From: Diabrotica undecimpunctata
Taxonomy: Eukaryota > Arthropoda > Insecta > Coleoptera > Chrysomelidae
NCBI RefSeq assembly: GCF_040954645.1
Contig: NC_092810.1
Coordinates: 7,424,185-7,488,184 of the forward strand
Direction: 5' to 3'
Length of the DNA: 64,000 nt
The translations under genes and the position numbers were made by a program. Positions 34,290-49,200 of this stretch are shown here, piece after piece. The notes beneath the pieces are model-generated. The model saw only the letters and a program-made list of their open reading frames with translations, ran no database searches and was not told the DNA's origin. Position 1 is the first letter of the stretch, and each line of letters opens with the position of its first letter.

Positions 34290-37200
34290 CTGCAAAAATT
34301 TTGTAGTGAATATTAAAGTTAATTAAAGAACTATTTATAATGTAATTTTATATTAGGTGTTATTTCTTTACAAAATTATATTTTGCTTGTGACTTGTGTA
34401 AAAATTCAAATTTACTACGATTGCAAAATGGTCTTTTCATAAAAATCATAGTTTATATTGTTCAAACTCTAAAACATGAGCAGTGTAAGATTTAAAATGT
34501 ATTTTTTTTTGTTCTTGGCAAAATGTATTTGAAGGAATTCAGAAAGCTTGATGAAAAGTTAAAAAAAAAGTGAACTTTATTTTATTCATCGAGATACAGT
34601 GATCAGTGGGGAGTGGCCATGCCTTAAGCGTACAGTTGTTTTATAACAGTTTTTAGGACTAATATGCAATACTACTTCAAAAGATCCGTGTGTGTCAAAG
34701 GGCGATGGAGCGTGTTATGTTGGGCATTTCACTACGAGACAAGATCCCAAATCGCCAGCTACTACAAAGAACAGGAGTGGCTGATGCAGTAGAGAGAGTA
34801 GCAACACTGAAATGGAACTGGGCAGGTCACGTGGCTCGAATGACAGATAATAGATGGTCAAAGCGGATACTGGAATGGAGACCAAGAGATGATGCCTACC
34901 GAAGCAGAGGTCGTGCTCCAACACGTTGGACTGACGATCTAAAACGTTGTCATAGGAATTGGATGGAAGAGGCACAAGATCGAAATAGGTGGAAAATTAT
35001 GAGGGAGATCTATGTCCAGCAGTGGATAAGCGAAGAATGAATGATGATGCAATACTACTGCTAAACTGAATAATAAACTGACTATTTCAGGATAAAAAAT
35101 AACAGATTTCCACAATTAAAATAATTATACTATTTGAACGAAACGTGGCTACACAAAGAACAGGAAAGACATGGCAGGATAAAAATCTAACCTGTTTTCA
35201 CCACGCGTTTTTAGGACTATCTACGGGTCTATTAAAGCGCTTTCTGGTAAAGGTTGAAGATTAATTATTATCCATATAAGTAGTGAAGAACAATTATTAG
35301 AATTATTTTATGAAGAACAAAGTGCAATGCGTATCCGGTTTTGCGGTATTGTTCCTTCCAAGAATGTGAGAAAGCCCGATTATCCCTTCTGCCATCCTGA
35401 CAGTCAAATTTTCTGTTTCAGAACAGTCAGTTTCAGAAATGTTCGCTACCGAGTTCGGCTCGTTTTGTTTTTAGATTTTAATTTAGTAATTTACTTTTTA
35501 TTTTTTAATATGGCAAGTTGTAGTACTAAAAGGAAGGCTTTGCCTATTAAAAATAAAGTGAGTGTTATAAGAGCATTTGAAAGTGGTCGAAAAATTGCTG
35601 ATGTATATCGACAATTTGGACTTGTTAATTCCATTGTCCAAGCGTGCAAATACTAGGATTTGCAGATGATGTTGACATAATCGCAAGATCAAGAAGAGAA
35701 ATGATAGAGGCATACAACCAAATAGAACGAGCTGCACAAAATAGTGGTCTTAAAATCAATCAGACCAAAACAAAATATATGCAGGTAAGTAAAAACGCAG
35801 AAATAAGGCAGCTACAAAATATAACAATAGGAGAATACAACATTGAGTGGGTAAAAAACTTTATATACTTGGGATCCCTAGTCACGTCTGATAATAACGT
35901 TGCGGAGGAAGTGAAGATGCGAATATTTATTGCAAATAAATGTTACCATGGCTTAATTAGTCAACTAAAATCAGATAACGTCGCAAGAAAAATAAAATGC
36001 CAAATATATAAAACCCTAATAAGACCAGTACTCACATACGGCTCAGAAACCTGGACAATCACTAAAAGAGAGGAAACGTTGTTAGCCACCTTCGAAAGAA
36101 AAATCTTGCGACACATATAATAAGGGCACAAAAGAAAGCGGAATATGGCGAAGAAGATACAACTCTGAACTATACAAAATATACCAGGATCCGGATATTA
36201 TAACATTCATTAAAATAGGACGGCTGCGTTGGATAGGACATGTAGAAAGAATGGAAGAAGGCGAAATATCAAACAAAATATTCAAACAGATGCCAGTAGG
36301 AAAAAGAACAAGAGGAAGACCGAAGTTGAGATACTTAGAACAAATAGAAAATGATATAACAACCTTAAAAATAAAAAAACTGAAGAAAAAAAGCACGAAA
36401 CAGATCAGAATGGAGAAGAATCTTGGAACACGCCAAGACCCAAAAAGGGTTGTCGAGCCAGTGATGATAATGATGAATTCGATTGATTAAAAGCCTTTAA
36501 CGAGGAGGGAGAAAATGTTAAAAAGATTAGGAAGTGCATTCTTGGTGATGTAGATTCATCTCTACTCACATGGTTCAAGCAGTGTCGCAGTTCTGATATT
36601 CCTGTGTCCGGGCCACTTTTAAAGGAGAAAGCTACAGAGTTCGGAAAACTGTTTGAAGATTTCACATGCTCTAACGGCTGGCTAGATTGGTTTAAAGCCC
36701 TCACTCAATTTCCTTCGCGAAAATTGTTGGAGAGGCAAAATATGTGGCCAAGAACGTGACAGATGATTGGTTATAAAACACATGGCCACAACTAAGGCAA
36801 CCATACAAGGATGAAGATATCTTCAATGGCGATGAAACTGGTGTCGTCTACAAATTAACGACAGACAAAACTTTAAATATGAAAAATCCAAAATGTGTCG
36901 GTGGAAAGCTTTCAAAACAATGAGTCACGGCTTTTGTTTGTGCAAACATGACGGTACATTGCTATGCTTTGCGCCCTCCAAATTGTTTTGGCAGGACCCT
37001 GGACTACCTGGCCTTTCGGCATACGTCCGTTAACGAAACCTCTGCCCCTACGAGTCCGACACCAAAGTGAAGGTGCCACGCCACGTATGCAAGAAACGTT
37101 TCGTGGGGCTCCACCTTCCCCGTAGTACCTGTGTTGCTAATACCTCACCTACCCGTTATCCCGCTCCCGGGCGGATAGGTTTGGCAGGCGGAGGAATTTC

Positions 37201-40200
37201 CACCTCGCACGTAGACAGGTCGCCGCCGAGGATCTCTCCTCTACCACTCTTGGATCTCCCGGTGGGTACGTGCCGGGGCACCCACAATACGCCCGACACA
37301 AGGTCAGGAGAGGTATGTACGGGCCCAGCTCGTTCAACCTCACCAGGCTCTTTTGGAATGAGAGTAGAGTGGTCCCTCGTCTCGGATACTAGGAGTGTAG
37401 ACCGGTGACCGTGTCGCCGAAGCAACCGTGTGCGTTTCTACAAACCCGACACCTCGAACGACGGCTCTCCACCTCCCGAGTCCGAACATGACGGTACAGA
37501 GAAAAGAAAGCTTTTGGTCATTGGGAAAAGTTTACATCCTAGATGTTTCAAAAACATAAAAACACTGCCTGTAAACTACACAGCCAACAAAAAAATGTGG
37601 ATGACTTCTGCTATTTTTGAAAAAGAATTGAGAAAGTGTGACAAGGAACTCTTTTCGAAAAAAAAAAAAAGAAAAATTCTTCTGTTAGTTGACAACTGTG
37701 CAGCCCATCCCAAGCAATATCAACCTAGTTTTCTTACCAGCCAACTGCACGAGTGTCTTGTAGCCTATGGACCAAGGAACAGCTTTTGAAAAGGACGATT
37801 TTTTGTATGGACGATGGGGAACCCGTGACGGATGATTTTTTGTATGGACGATGGGGAACCCGTGAACATTACCATCCTTGAGGCAGATCAGTTTTTAGGC
37901 AATGCATGGAGCGCGGTTACGTCAGTGACAATTTGTAAGTGCTTTCGTCAAGCTAAATTGACTGTAGTTTCTCCCAATGTTCAGGATGTTGACGAGGATG
38001 ACGAAATGCTTTTGTCAGAGTGGATACAAAAATTTAATGTAAACCAGAAAGAGTTTGAAACTGATCTTGACTTCTACATTTCGGTAGACCATCAGGTAGA
38101 AACATTTCAAGTTTTAAGTGATAAAGAAATGGTGGAACAAGTGCAAAATGTGGAAATGGATGTTGATGAAGATAATGAAGAAAGAAGATGGCGTTGATTG
38201 TCCTACAATCCATGAAGCAATGAGAGCTGCTGAGACCATATCCAGGTTTTACCAGTTCAGGGAGGCATCCACAACTACCAAAGAAGCAGCTCAGATTATT
38301 AAGGACGCTACAGAAAAACTTTTTTTTTTCGGAAAGGGTTGTGCAGAAGAAAATAACTGACTTTTTTCATCATTAGAGAACTTTTTCATAAAAAATGTAA
38401 GTTTCACATAAATGATATGTTTTATAAATGATGCTGTAATAAAATTTTGCCATCACCAAGTTCCACTGTAATAAAAATGCCACAAGAAAGTAGCTTCAGA
38501 AAAAAACAACAAAAATACCAACAAATCATAAACGTAATTCATTCTTAATGATCAAATAATAGAGATCCAGTGCAGTAAAAACAAGCAAAAAAATATCCAC
38601 ATACAAATTAGTCACAAGTAATAAATAATAACTAAAGTTAAATATTAGATATTATATGCTGCCGTTGTAGCAATTAACTAACTTACCTTGACAGGTTGTT
38701 TGTCCCAATCTTCAGGCAATTCTTGGTTCAAAAGGTGTTGCTTAAGTTTGCCATCCAAAAAGTCTTGGACGAAGTTCTTGATGTTTTCGGCGGTCAAATC
38801 ATCAGATTCTGGCTTGTATTTGGCCATATCTTCTTCCAATTTGATGAGACGAGCTGCTGGTACAGTGTTCTTCTTGATTCCGAAGAATTCCATGATCCTT
38901 TGGTTGTCTTCTTGTTCGGCATCGATGCTGACGAAGAGAACCTGTCAAATTAAATAATCGTTTAATATTAAACACATAAAATCATGATGATCTGTCTTAA
39001 AAAACAAGAATTAACGATTTGTAAATTTTTTGTACAAACATCTCTTACCTCTTCTTTGAATGGTTTAGCTACGGATCTGGCGGCCTCGGAAATGGTATCG
39101 TATGCGTCTTTGTCCTCTCTGTTCAAGAACAACAACAAATGGCTCTTAATTTCACCACCGAAGATCTTTTGGGCAGTTTCATGGTTGAATTCTACCAACA
39201 GAGGTAAGGCATTGGATTGGATGAATTTTTTGAGAGCATCTTCATCGGCGTCTCCTTCGTAGGCTACTTTGCGTTCATCGAACTGAAAAATAAAGATTAT
39301 TAAAATTGTCATAATTAAAAATCATTAATGATAGTATAGTATGTCAAGGTTACAAAAAAGACCAATCAAAAGGCAAATCTGCAAAATATTCAATTCCTTC
39401 TACCAGCTAACTAGAGGTACACCATTTTGAATAGGTTTTACAGTCGATCTTACGTACGCCTAAACATATTAAATCGATGATGTAACTGAATGATAATGAG
39501 GCTACTAAGATAATTAACTCTTCAATTGTTAAATAAGAAATAAAATGTCGCTAAGTAAAAAAGCTTGAAGATTTCTAATAAGATCAACAACCTACCTTCT
39601 TGAACAAAACGATGGTATTGTCGGCAACTTCAAATTCATCACGTAGAGCTTGCTCAGCTGAGATTCCGAATGGAATATCGTCCAAACCAGCAGCAACTTT
39701 AAGGAAGTTCTTGGCATTTTCATTATCAGTGGTTTGTTCACTGAAGAAACCAACGACAACTACGTTGTGTCCTTCGATGAATTCTTTGGCTGCTTCGACG
39801 GAGCTCAAGTCTTTAGCTGGAGGGCCAGTCTTCTTTGCCAACCAGTTGACGATATCGTCGGCTTGTCTTCCTCCTGTAACAATAAAACATTTTCAAATTG
39901 GACAACTTTTTAATAAGAGGAAGATTATATGCTGAGCACTCACTAAAAATATACATGATGCATCAATTCTAAATACCCATTTTGTTGAGATCAAGACATG
40001 TAGAGTATTTTACTGTCATGGATATACAAGTTACAAAAAACACTTAGCAATGCATTTGAAATGTGAACCATCCAATCAGCAGATAGAAAAAGAATCGGTT
40101 CATTTAACAGGTTGTGTAGGAGAAAAGTGTTTCGTGTGTTCGATTATCTTGGACAGCCAGAAGAACAAATACATCTATTCTGGCAGAGTTTAACAACCCA

Positions 40201-43200
40201 CAACATCTCCAGCTTTGTATTAATATTGCAAATTTTATTTCCGTTTACAGCTAAACCCCGGGAAATTTCCCACTTTAAGCCTAAAGATGAAGATGTATTT
40301 TTACGTATAAAGTATAAGATGTATTAAGTATAAAGATGAAATTAACCTTCAACATCCGAAAAGTCTTATTGTAATCTGTCAAAACGGTACCAATAGAAGG
40401 TGGTGTAACTTCATAACAAATATAACGAAATAGCAGATGGCGGAAATGTAACATCGTTGCTTTAATAAAAACCAGAGAGTAGGCGCAAAATTTCGGGCCA
40501 ATGCTTTTTAAATGCAATCATTTTTTTCGAATCCTGAGAAAACTAACAAATATTTTTTAAAAATTTAAACGCAGAATGAAAGATTAAATTATTACCAAGG
40601 GCCGAAAGTCCCTTAGAATAAACAAAAATCATACTAAATTTTCTCTTTTTTTTCACGCCTGTAACTTATTAAAATAAACATTATAGAAGTTTTTAGGGAC
40701 TTTCGGCCCTCAGTAATAATGTATTCTTTCATTCTGCATTTAAATTTTTCAAAAATACTTATTAGTATTTTTAGAATTCGAAAAAAAAATGAATGCATTT
40801 AAAAAGCATTGGCCCGAAATTTTGCGCCTACGCTCTTAACATCCTAAAATTGCAGGACACTTATATAGAGTGTAAATTAAAACTATGCATGAATTCTATC
40901 AGCAATGTCTAGGAGAAATAGCAAACTAGCAAAACACAATAGGGAACCAGGCTCAACTGGTGCTAAGTATCAATGCTGCTGATCAAAAAAAAATTTAATA
41001 TTACAAAATCAAATTATAAAATACTTGAAAAGTACATAAAATATCAGTACACAAAAAATTTTATGACGACGGCCCAGAATTGTATTATCTATCATGTTTT
41101 TATCTCTATTGTTAAAAATAATATCCGCCGTTATATATTTCTAAAATTAAAAAACGAATAGATAACTCCGATGGTATGTACAGAAGAGTCTCATATTACT
41201 AAACCCAATTTCTACAAACTCTTGCTAATTTGAAAATCTTTGATGCAGTTACTCTAGAATCCTGAATTTTTTCCTATAGTTTTCATTGCAGAATGGTAGA
41301 AAAAAGGCATCGCAATATACAAACAGTTGTTAATTCAAAAACCTTTGAATTTTTCACGAATTGTTTATATTCAGGAAATAATAAAGCACCTGGTACTGAT
41401 ACAACAGCTGAATTATTAAAAAATGGAAGATCAGCACTATGGAAACAAATATACCAGTTAATCACCAAAAAAAGGGATGATGAAACAATCCTTGAAGAAT
41501 GGAAATGGAGCCTTCTTATGGAGCCAACATTCGCAAGAAAGGGAATAAGCAAGAATACTCTAACTATAAAGCAATTAAACCTGTCATTTCAAAATGGGCG
41601 TAAGTGACACTTTCTTAAATATCATTTTTTGGTGTCATTTCATTTCTTGTATATATGTGTCTTCCTTAAAAAACTATATATGAAAGCCTGGTGCTTATGG
41701 GTATACCAAAAAACTAGTCGGATTGGTACAGTGGACCCCAAATCTGAAGAACCAGCGCAGAAACCGGATTTCGTTTACTTAAAAGTAGACACGTCCACCT
41801 ACAAATAAACCTTATTCTGGCTTACTGTCAGTGCAGTGTTTATGCTTGTTTAGCATTGGCTGTTAAATAATTTATGTTCGATTGTTTCGTCTGTTGTACA
41901 ACCCTCGTCCGTTTTAGGGTGTAGTAGTTGTATATAAGTACCTATTTTTTATAGTAGTGTAGTGAAGCGGTACTTTAAAGCAAAATGAGTAATTTGGAAG
42001 AAAATAAAATACAGTTGAAACGTAGAGTGTTATCTCCAGAAGAACTAAAATACAGTCGAAACGTAGAGTTTAGTCAGAAGAACGGCGTTTAGTTCCAAAA
42101 GTCGAAAGTTATTTTAATTTGGAAAAAAATAATATGGGGCCGCTGACATCTGTTATGGCAGTTCAGAAACGCACATGAGATGCTTGCGGTATCTCAGAGA
42201 GGACATTCTAAAGAATTAATAACATGAGTGAGAATGAAATAAATAAAGTAAGCAAGAGAAATCGTCGACATCCAAAAACTTTAGATTTGCACCAGTCAAT
42301 TAAACTAGTTTCTATTGAGTGACAGAAAAAAAGTGCATTTTAATATGCTCATAATTCATAGTCGTATCACATGGAAAACAAGCAAAAATTAACGAAGAAA
42401 CTCTTTGGAACCCTTTTCTATTCAAAAATTGTATTAGATTATTAAAGTCGGTTAAACACCCTGATTAGAAATTAAGGTCAGAGAAAGACTGTTGTCAGAA
42501 AAATATGTAATTTTCACATTATTTGTATTTATAATAATTCGGCCATAACCTGTCGGTTTTTAATGTATTGTGTTATTTTTAATGACGTATTTTACGTTTT
42601 AAAAGTAGAATTTATTTACATACAAATGCACATTTTTAAAACTTCTACGAATAAAAAGTGATAAAAAGTGAAACAATTGTACATAATTTTAACAAATTGT
42701 AAACAAGTTTATCGCAAATATGTTCACAATGTCGAAACATAATTACTGAATATCTTTCCGTGACATACTATTATCTCTGAAAATGTATACCTTGTAGGTC
42801 AGTCGGGAAAATAACGTTCCATAATGAAACAACACTTTTTTCATCAAGCGATATATCCTCAATTAATGAGTGGGTGGCTTCCAGCTGTTTATGATGTAAT
42901 TTATATCCGATTCCTAACGAGAAAAAGAGAAGGAATTGTATACGAGGAATCGGGATAGAACTTGTGTTTAGAAATATACGCTGCGATTTTCTTGGACAAA
43001 CCCAATCCAATTTCAGCACTTTTATTAGTATGGCCATAAAAGTAAAAATAGATTTCTGAAAATTGAAAATACAATGCCGGCGCGCTGTACAAAGAGGAAG
43101 ATAACATTTGTTATTTAAATTTCAAGAAACTGCAGATAAACACTTCGAGGCTCAGCCACACTCTATATGGGCCTCATCGCTGAAAATGATTTTTCGAGGG

Positions 43201-46200
43201 AAAATAGGGTCAGTTTCCAACTACTGTACAGCCTATTCAGCGAACATATGTCGTTGTCTATGATCATTTACAAATCATTTACATCAAATCAGGACGCAAA
43301 ATTCATTAAGTTGTCGCCTATCCAAGGTTTTGTGAGCGACGTGAAATCGTCAGCCTCGGATTCTCCTGCACACTGTCACACACAGCGGCCATGTTTCGGC
43401 AGATCTTACGATTCATCGACGTATGGCTGTTGGTTGATTGTTGACAGGGTCAGTGGATTTAAAATTATACATTACAGTATAAAGTCTTTTCGGAAGGACG
43501 ATTTTACAAAAATTTCTATTTGTAAATATGTACTATCTATAAACGACTATCTATAAAAAACTAAAGAATAAAAAGAAAAAAGTACAATAATCTAATCGTA
43601 TCGTGGAAACCATAAGCAATCAAGAGAGAAGAGAGAAAACTACAAATGTGATGGACAGAAAAACTCAAAAAAAAATGAACATAGCAAAGATGAACATAGC
43701 AAGTAATAGAGAAGAATGTAAGAAACTATGGAAGGCTTCAATGGCGACGCTAGAGGTCGATAATTACCGATTTTTTGGCCTGAATTTGATGTAGTGAACA
43801 GCAACGACATACGGTTTCAAACAGGATGGCACAGCTCATGCCAAATTGTGCACGAGCGATTTGACGGCGTGGTCATCTCACGTAGAGGTAATGTAAACTG
43901 GCCATCGAGATCGTACGATTTGACACCGCTAGACTCTTTCTTGTGGGGGTTTCTTAATACGCCACGAATCACAGCGGCTTTCACAGCCAACATAACCCGA
44001 CCAAATCATAATCGATCAAACTCAGCCTGGTTTATGTGCCATTCGTGAAAAAATTTTCTTTGGATTTGATTTTCTTTTTTTATTTTGATTAGTTGGCCCA
44101 GGTATATATACGCATTGATCTGTTCTATTTTCTGTTATTACTATTTTATTGGGAATAAGCCACAATTGAAGGTTAAAGTAAGTTTATTGAAGTTTCAATT
44201 TCCACTTCGGAAATGGTTCTCAAAACACAAACGTAAATAAATTAAACGAAATTAAAGAAACTATTCTGTTGAAATAATCTAATATTATTGTTGTTTTGAG
44301 GATTAATGTATGCTATCAAAAGCTTTCTCGAACTCGATAATGTGTACAGAAAGGAATATGCGATATTCGTTGGTTTTTTTTTAGAATTTGCATTGCTAAT
44401 AAGTGGTCATTTAAATTAAATCCTTAAATTTAGGTTGATATCTGTCAAATTTTATTGTTAACCTCATCTTAGTATTGTTGTAACAAATTTATAGACATAA
44501 ATAAGCGAAATTAAGCAATTCACAGTTTGGGTTCTGAATTGCTTGCTCTTGGCACAAGAGGGTGTTCTGTCTACAAGTACCGATCCAACGGTACAAAGAT
44601 GTTAAACATGATGCCACATATGTTTTGTGGAGTATTCTAAAGATTTGGACAATGTAATCAATTGAAATATGCTTTATAGACTACGCAAAAGCATTTGATA
44701 ACGTAAAGCACGAAAAGATAATTGAAGTTCTCCATAAGATCGGAGTCGACTACAGAGACATTCGAACAATAGCGAGTCTCTATTGGGGCCAAACAGCTAA
44801 AGTGAAAGTAGGATCTACATTGATCAATAAAATTGAGATCAAGAAAGGGGTACGACAGGGCTGTATCTTGTCTCCTATTGTCTTTAATATATACTCAGAA
44901 GAAGTATTTAAAACAGCGCTGGAGGAAAGCACAGAAGGCATTAAGATAAATGGAGAAATAATTAATAACATAAGGTATGCTGATGACACTGTGATTCTAG
45001 CAAGTAGCATGGAGGAACTGAGTTGCCTAATGAGTAAGATACAAAAAACAAGTGCACAATACGGACTCAGACTAAATATCACAAAAACCAAATGGATGTT
45101 AGTAAGCAAAACCCAACAACCACCACAGCAACTGATATTAGACAATGAAAGAATTGAACACGTGGATTCGTACATCTACTTGGGAACAACAGTTAACTCA
45201 AATTGGGATCAAGCGAAGGAAATACGTATAAGAGTAGAAAAGGCAAGAGCATCGTTCACTAGCATGAAGCAAATTTTCACCTCTAAAAGCCTCACCCTAC
45301 CTCTCAAAATTCGACTTCTGAAATGTTATGTATTCCCGGTTTTGTTATATGGAATGGAGGCGTGGACAATGACCGCAACATTGATGAAAAAAGTAGAGGC
45401 CTTCGAAATGTGGGCTTACCGACGAATATTACGTATATGCTGGACTGAGCACGTGACCAACGAGGTACTACGCCGGATAGGTAAAGAGAGAGAGGTAGGA
45501 ATAAGTATAAAGAAAAGAAAGTTGGAATACTTGGGTCACGTTATGAGACATAATAAATATAGAGTACTACAACTGATCGTTCAAGGGAAAATAGACAGCA
45601 GAAGGGGTCCAGGGAGGAGAAGACACTCGTGGCTCCAAAACTTGCGGCAATGGTTCGGATTGTCATCTGCTGAACTATTCAGATCTGCCGTAAACAAAGT
45701 CAGCATAGCCATGTTGATTGCCAACGTTCGGAACGGACAAGGCACATGAAGAAGAAATCAATTGAAATACTCCAAAATGCTGCATGTGGCTACAAACACA
45801 TTAGAACTGTATTCATTCAGTGAAAGTACTGAAATTAGGAAGTATGTATGGCAGGGATATATTTTAAATATGTATTTTAAAAGACTAGGCGAAAAGGATT
45901 AGCCGTGGTATTAAAATTAATGGAGAAACAATAAACTATATTAAATCAGCTGATGACACAGTAGTACTTGTTAACAGTAAGAATTACAGCATTTCATGAT
46001 AAGGATTCAAAGATCTAAAGAAGAGAGCTGACTCAATCTAAACATGAACAAAAGCAAATTGATGCTGATAAGCAAAAACGAATAACCTGCCAGACAAATA
46101 ATAATAAACAACCAGTTAACCCATGTAAATTTATATGTATATCTTCCTAATCTGTAAAAATTTTTATTATATTTCATTTACTTATCTATTAATTTCTGAT

Positions 46201-49200
46201 TTGAACTGATTTCAATTTAGAGTTTTAAGTTAATGTGCTTCACTTTTCTTTTCAAGTGAACACACCAATATCTATGGAAACCACATAATGTCAAATAAGA
46301 GTTTGTTTTATGATCTATTTTATAGGTATGAAAAGCCTCAATTATTTTTTTTATGTCATTCATAAATTATTACTGAAAATAAACTAAAAATACAATTAAA
46401 AGTATGGCTTTTTAGTTTTCTATTATCTGCATTATATATAATAAAGTTTCGAAGGTTCTAGTTACTTAAATGTTAGTGATTATATATCAATTTGGTGATC
46501 AAAACTTTCTAATGTGAATGAGATTTTAATAGCAAAAAATTACCTAAAAATATAAATGTCATTAACTGCACTAATTGAACAAATACGAACTAATCATCAA
46601 GATAATAATAAACCTAATAGATAAGTTGGTTTAAAAATAAAAAGGTGGATTTTTACTTCCATCATAATATATAATCCCTATATAAACAAATTCATCTAGA
46701 GAAAAAAAGTAATACAACTCCAGTATAGAAGCTTGGCTTAAAAAAGTAGGAGCTACTTGTTACTGGTGTTTAGATATACAAACCATTGCATATTGTAATA
46801 TATAGCCTTGTTCTTTGCACTAAAATTCTAAACATAGAGAAACATTAATCCATTTTTAAATGTTTTAACGTTTTATGGAAGCCTTATGCAAATTTAGTAA
46901 ATACAAAAGGTTATTTTTAGACTAAATATTCCTATCTCTTGATATTATTCTTTTCTATTTTTAAAATTGTAATTCATTATTTTTTGCAAAAATTCACTTG
47001 TATAACAGGTTTACATGCATAGTTGTTTATCCGACAGCTTTCCATATGTTTTTTTTTTCTATTAACAAACTAATTTAAACACTTAGACTTTAAAATTAAA
47101 TGTTAGCTCAAATCTCAAGGTGTTGGGAGTATCAATGGAGATCTCCCGGACTAACAAGTAATAAAACACAACAGGTAATGTTAGGTGGTAAAATAGTAAA
47201 ATAGGGTAACTAGAATTCACTAGAGATATAAAAAACTGAATAATTTCACGAAAAAAAAAACATATTTCAAGCAAATGTACATTTTGGCGGAATAATATTT
47301 AGAACAAAAAATGGACAATTTCAAAAACATCATTCAGATGAGTTGAAATATACATACTATGCTACGATTGGCCTTGAACAACCATGTGACTTGCACTGGC
47401 AATTTACCAGCTCCCCATTTATTGACACAATCGGCTCCTGTAACAGTTTGCCTAGCGTAGCGCTGTCGCCGATATAAAATATGTTTTATACAGTTCTTGA
47501 TTTCCGATACTGCATAGATCTCTTTCATTAATCTCTCGTTTAAGAAGATTTACATTGTAATATGTTCTTTTTTATATTACTCCTAGATCTACACAAAATT
47601 CTCACGTTAAGTATATCTTTATTTCAATTCTTGTTTCAAACATTAATCTTGCTTGTTGAACTGCAAATCTTAGCCCCCTTTCAGACGGGGATACTGTATC
47701 CGAGATACTGTATGCGAGATACAGAATTTTCGATGGCGGCTGTATCGGATTCACGGGCATGCTCGTCAGTATGAAAATAGTAGCAGTGCAGTGCGGTTAT
47801 ATTTTTGGATTATGGATGTAGAAGAGTGTGTTATGCTGTGGTACATATTAAATAAAAAGAAAAGGAAACTGAAAAGACGACGTAATTTGTGGGTTCATCC
47901 TATTGTAGAATTAAGAGAAACCAAGGGAACGTATAGTTTGCTGTATCAAGATTTATTGCAAGATCCATCGAAGTGTTTTAATTATTTTCGAATGTCTGTG
48001 AAGTCGTTTAAAGAACTTCACAAAATTTTGGAAATTCAATTGAGTAAAAAAGACACAACTATGCGTAGAATTATTTCATCAAAAGAACGGCTTCCTATGA
48101 CTTTTTAAAGTTAAAGTCTATGACTTAAATTTAAAATAAATATGTGTACTTATCTCCAATTTGTAAATTGTTTACCTCGCCCTAAATAAAAAATGACCGT
48201 ATTCCTTTCACAATAATGTAGTTTGATATTCGTTAAATAATCAAAATTCCAATTAGCAAACTTTTAAAACTAAACTGTATACGCATGAAACAAAATATTA
48301 AACTATTCTACTATGTATTTATAATAAAAACATGTTTATTTCTTACCATATTCATTTTGCTGTACTGCAGTCATGGCCTCAAAATTTTCGCTTAGAATTT
48401 TCGACCCAGCACTGCTGCTTTTTATTTCTATTGCAGTAATCTGGCGATGCTGTATCCCATAGACAGGGATTTGATTGTACCAAACAAATAAATTTGTCAC
48501 TATCAAATACAGTACGCTCCATTATTTAACTATATTCAGAAAACACCGTCTTTCTTTCGTTGCTCATTCACAATTATTCGACAGAAAATCGCGCGTCTAT
48601 GGAATGTGGTGCAAAAGTATTCGTGTCTGAAAGCGTTCATTTAACGTAATGTTTCTTGTGTATCTGGGATACGCATTCAGTCGTCGGCGACAGGAAAGTC
48701 CGAGATACTGAATTCGGTATCTCGCATACTGTATCTCTCGCGCGTCTCGTGTGAAAAGCTCCATTTGAGTCTATGTAATATCTGCGTCTCGGATACGCGT
48801 ATCTCGGATACAGTATCCTCGTCTGAAAGGGGGCTTATCTACATACTTCTGAATACAATGTATAATCACATAAATCGAAAATTTTGGCTTAAAGTACCTC
48901 CTATTAGGATTGTTTGGAAAGTACTGAACAAGAACAACATAATTTATTAGCTCTAATCGTTTTGAAGCATATGAAATATGAGACAATAGGATATTATTTT
49001 CAATATATCAAGTTTGATAAACCACACTTTGTAAGTATGTTTACATATCATGACATAACAAAATACTTGAACATTGACTTGTAACAATTTCATTGCATGT
49101 CATCAATGATAAAACTTCGTCATCATCAATATAATCATAGACATGATGGTATTAACTTTTTTAAACTCCCATAATCGTCTTTTCTCACAGATGGTGCAGA

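Larger units (their letters stand above)
35510..38360 (+). mobile_element. pogo/Tigger-type transposase gene with two nested insertions
   Basis: The CDS starts at 35510 with a psq/CENP-B helix-turn-helix ([35 protein letters not shown]). It is cut at about 35644 by a LINE fragment, resumes at about 36487 ([44 protein letters not shown]), then [11 protein letters not shown], is cut again by a GC-rich retroposon at 36959-37484, and resumes ([38 protein letters not shown] in a shifted frame). The C-terminal part is at 37832-38360. The DDE-type acidic residues ([18 protein letters not shown]) are still readable, but stops, frameshifts and a 37-bp tandem duplication at 37794-37867 make it inactive. 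It lies in PDI B intron 5, antisense. Confidence 0.88.

Noticed and set aside
37067..37425. The GC-rich overlapping ORFs as real genes
   Set aside because: They lie wholly within the retroposon insert, overlap on both strands and match no family known to me. High GC lengthens random frames.
38688..39262. Several plus-strand ORFs of 85-92 codons over PDI B exons 4 and 5
   Set aside because: Exact antisense of confirmed PDI exons. Similar shadows lie over PDI A exons.
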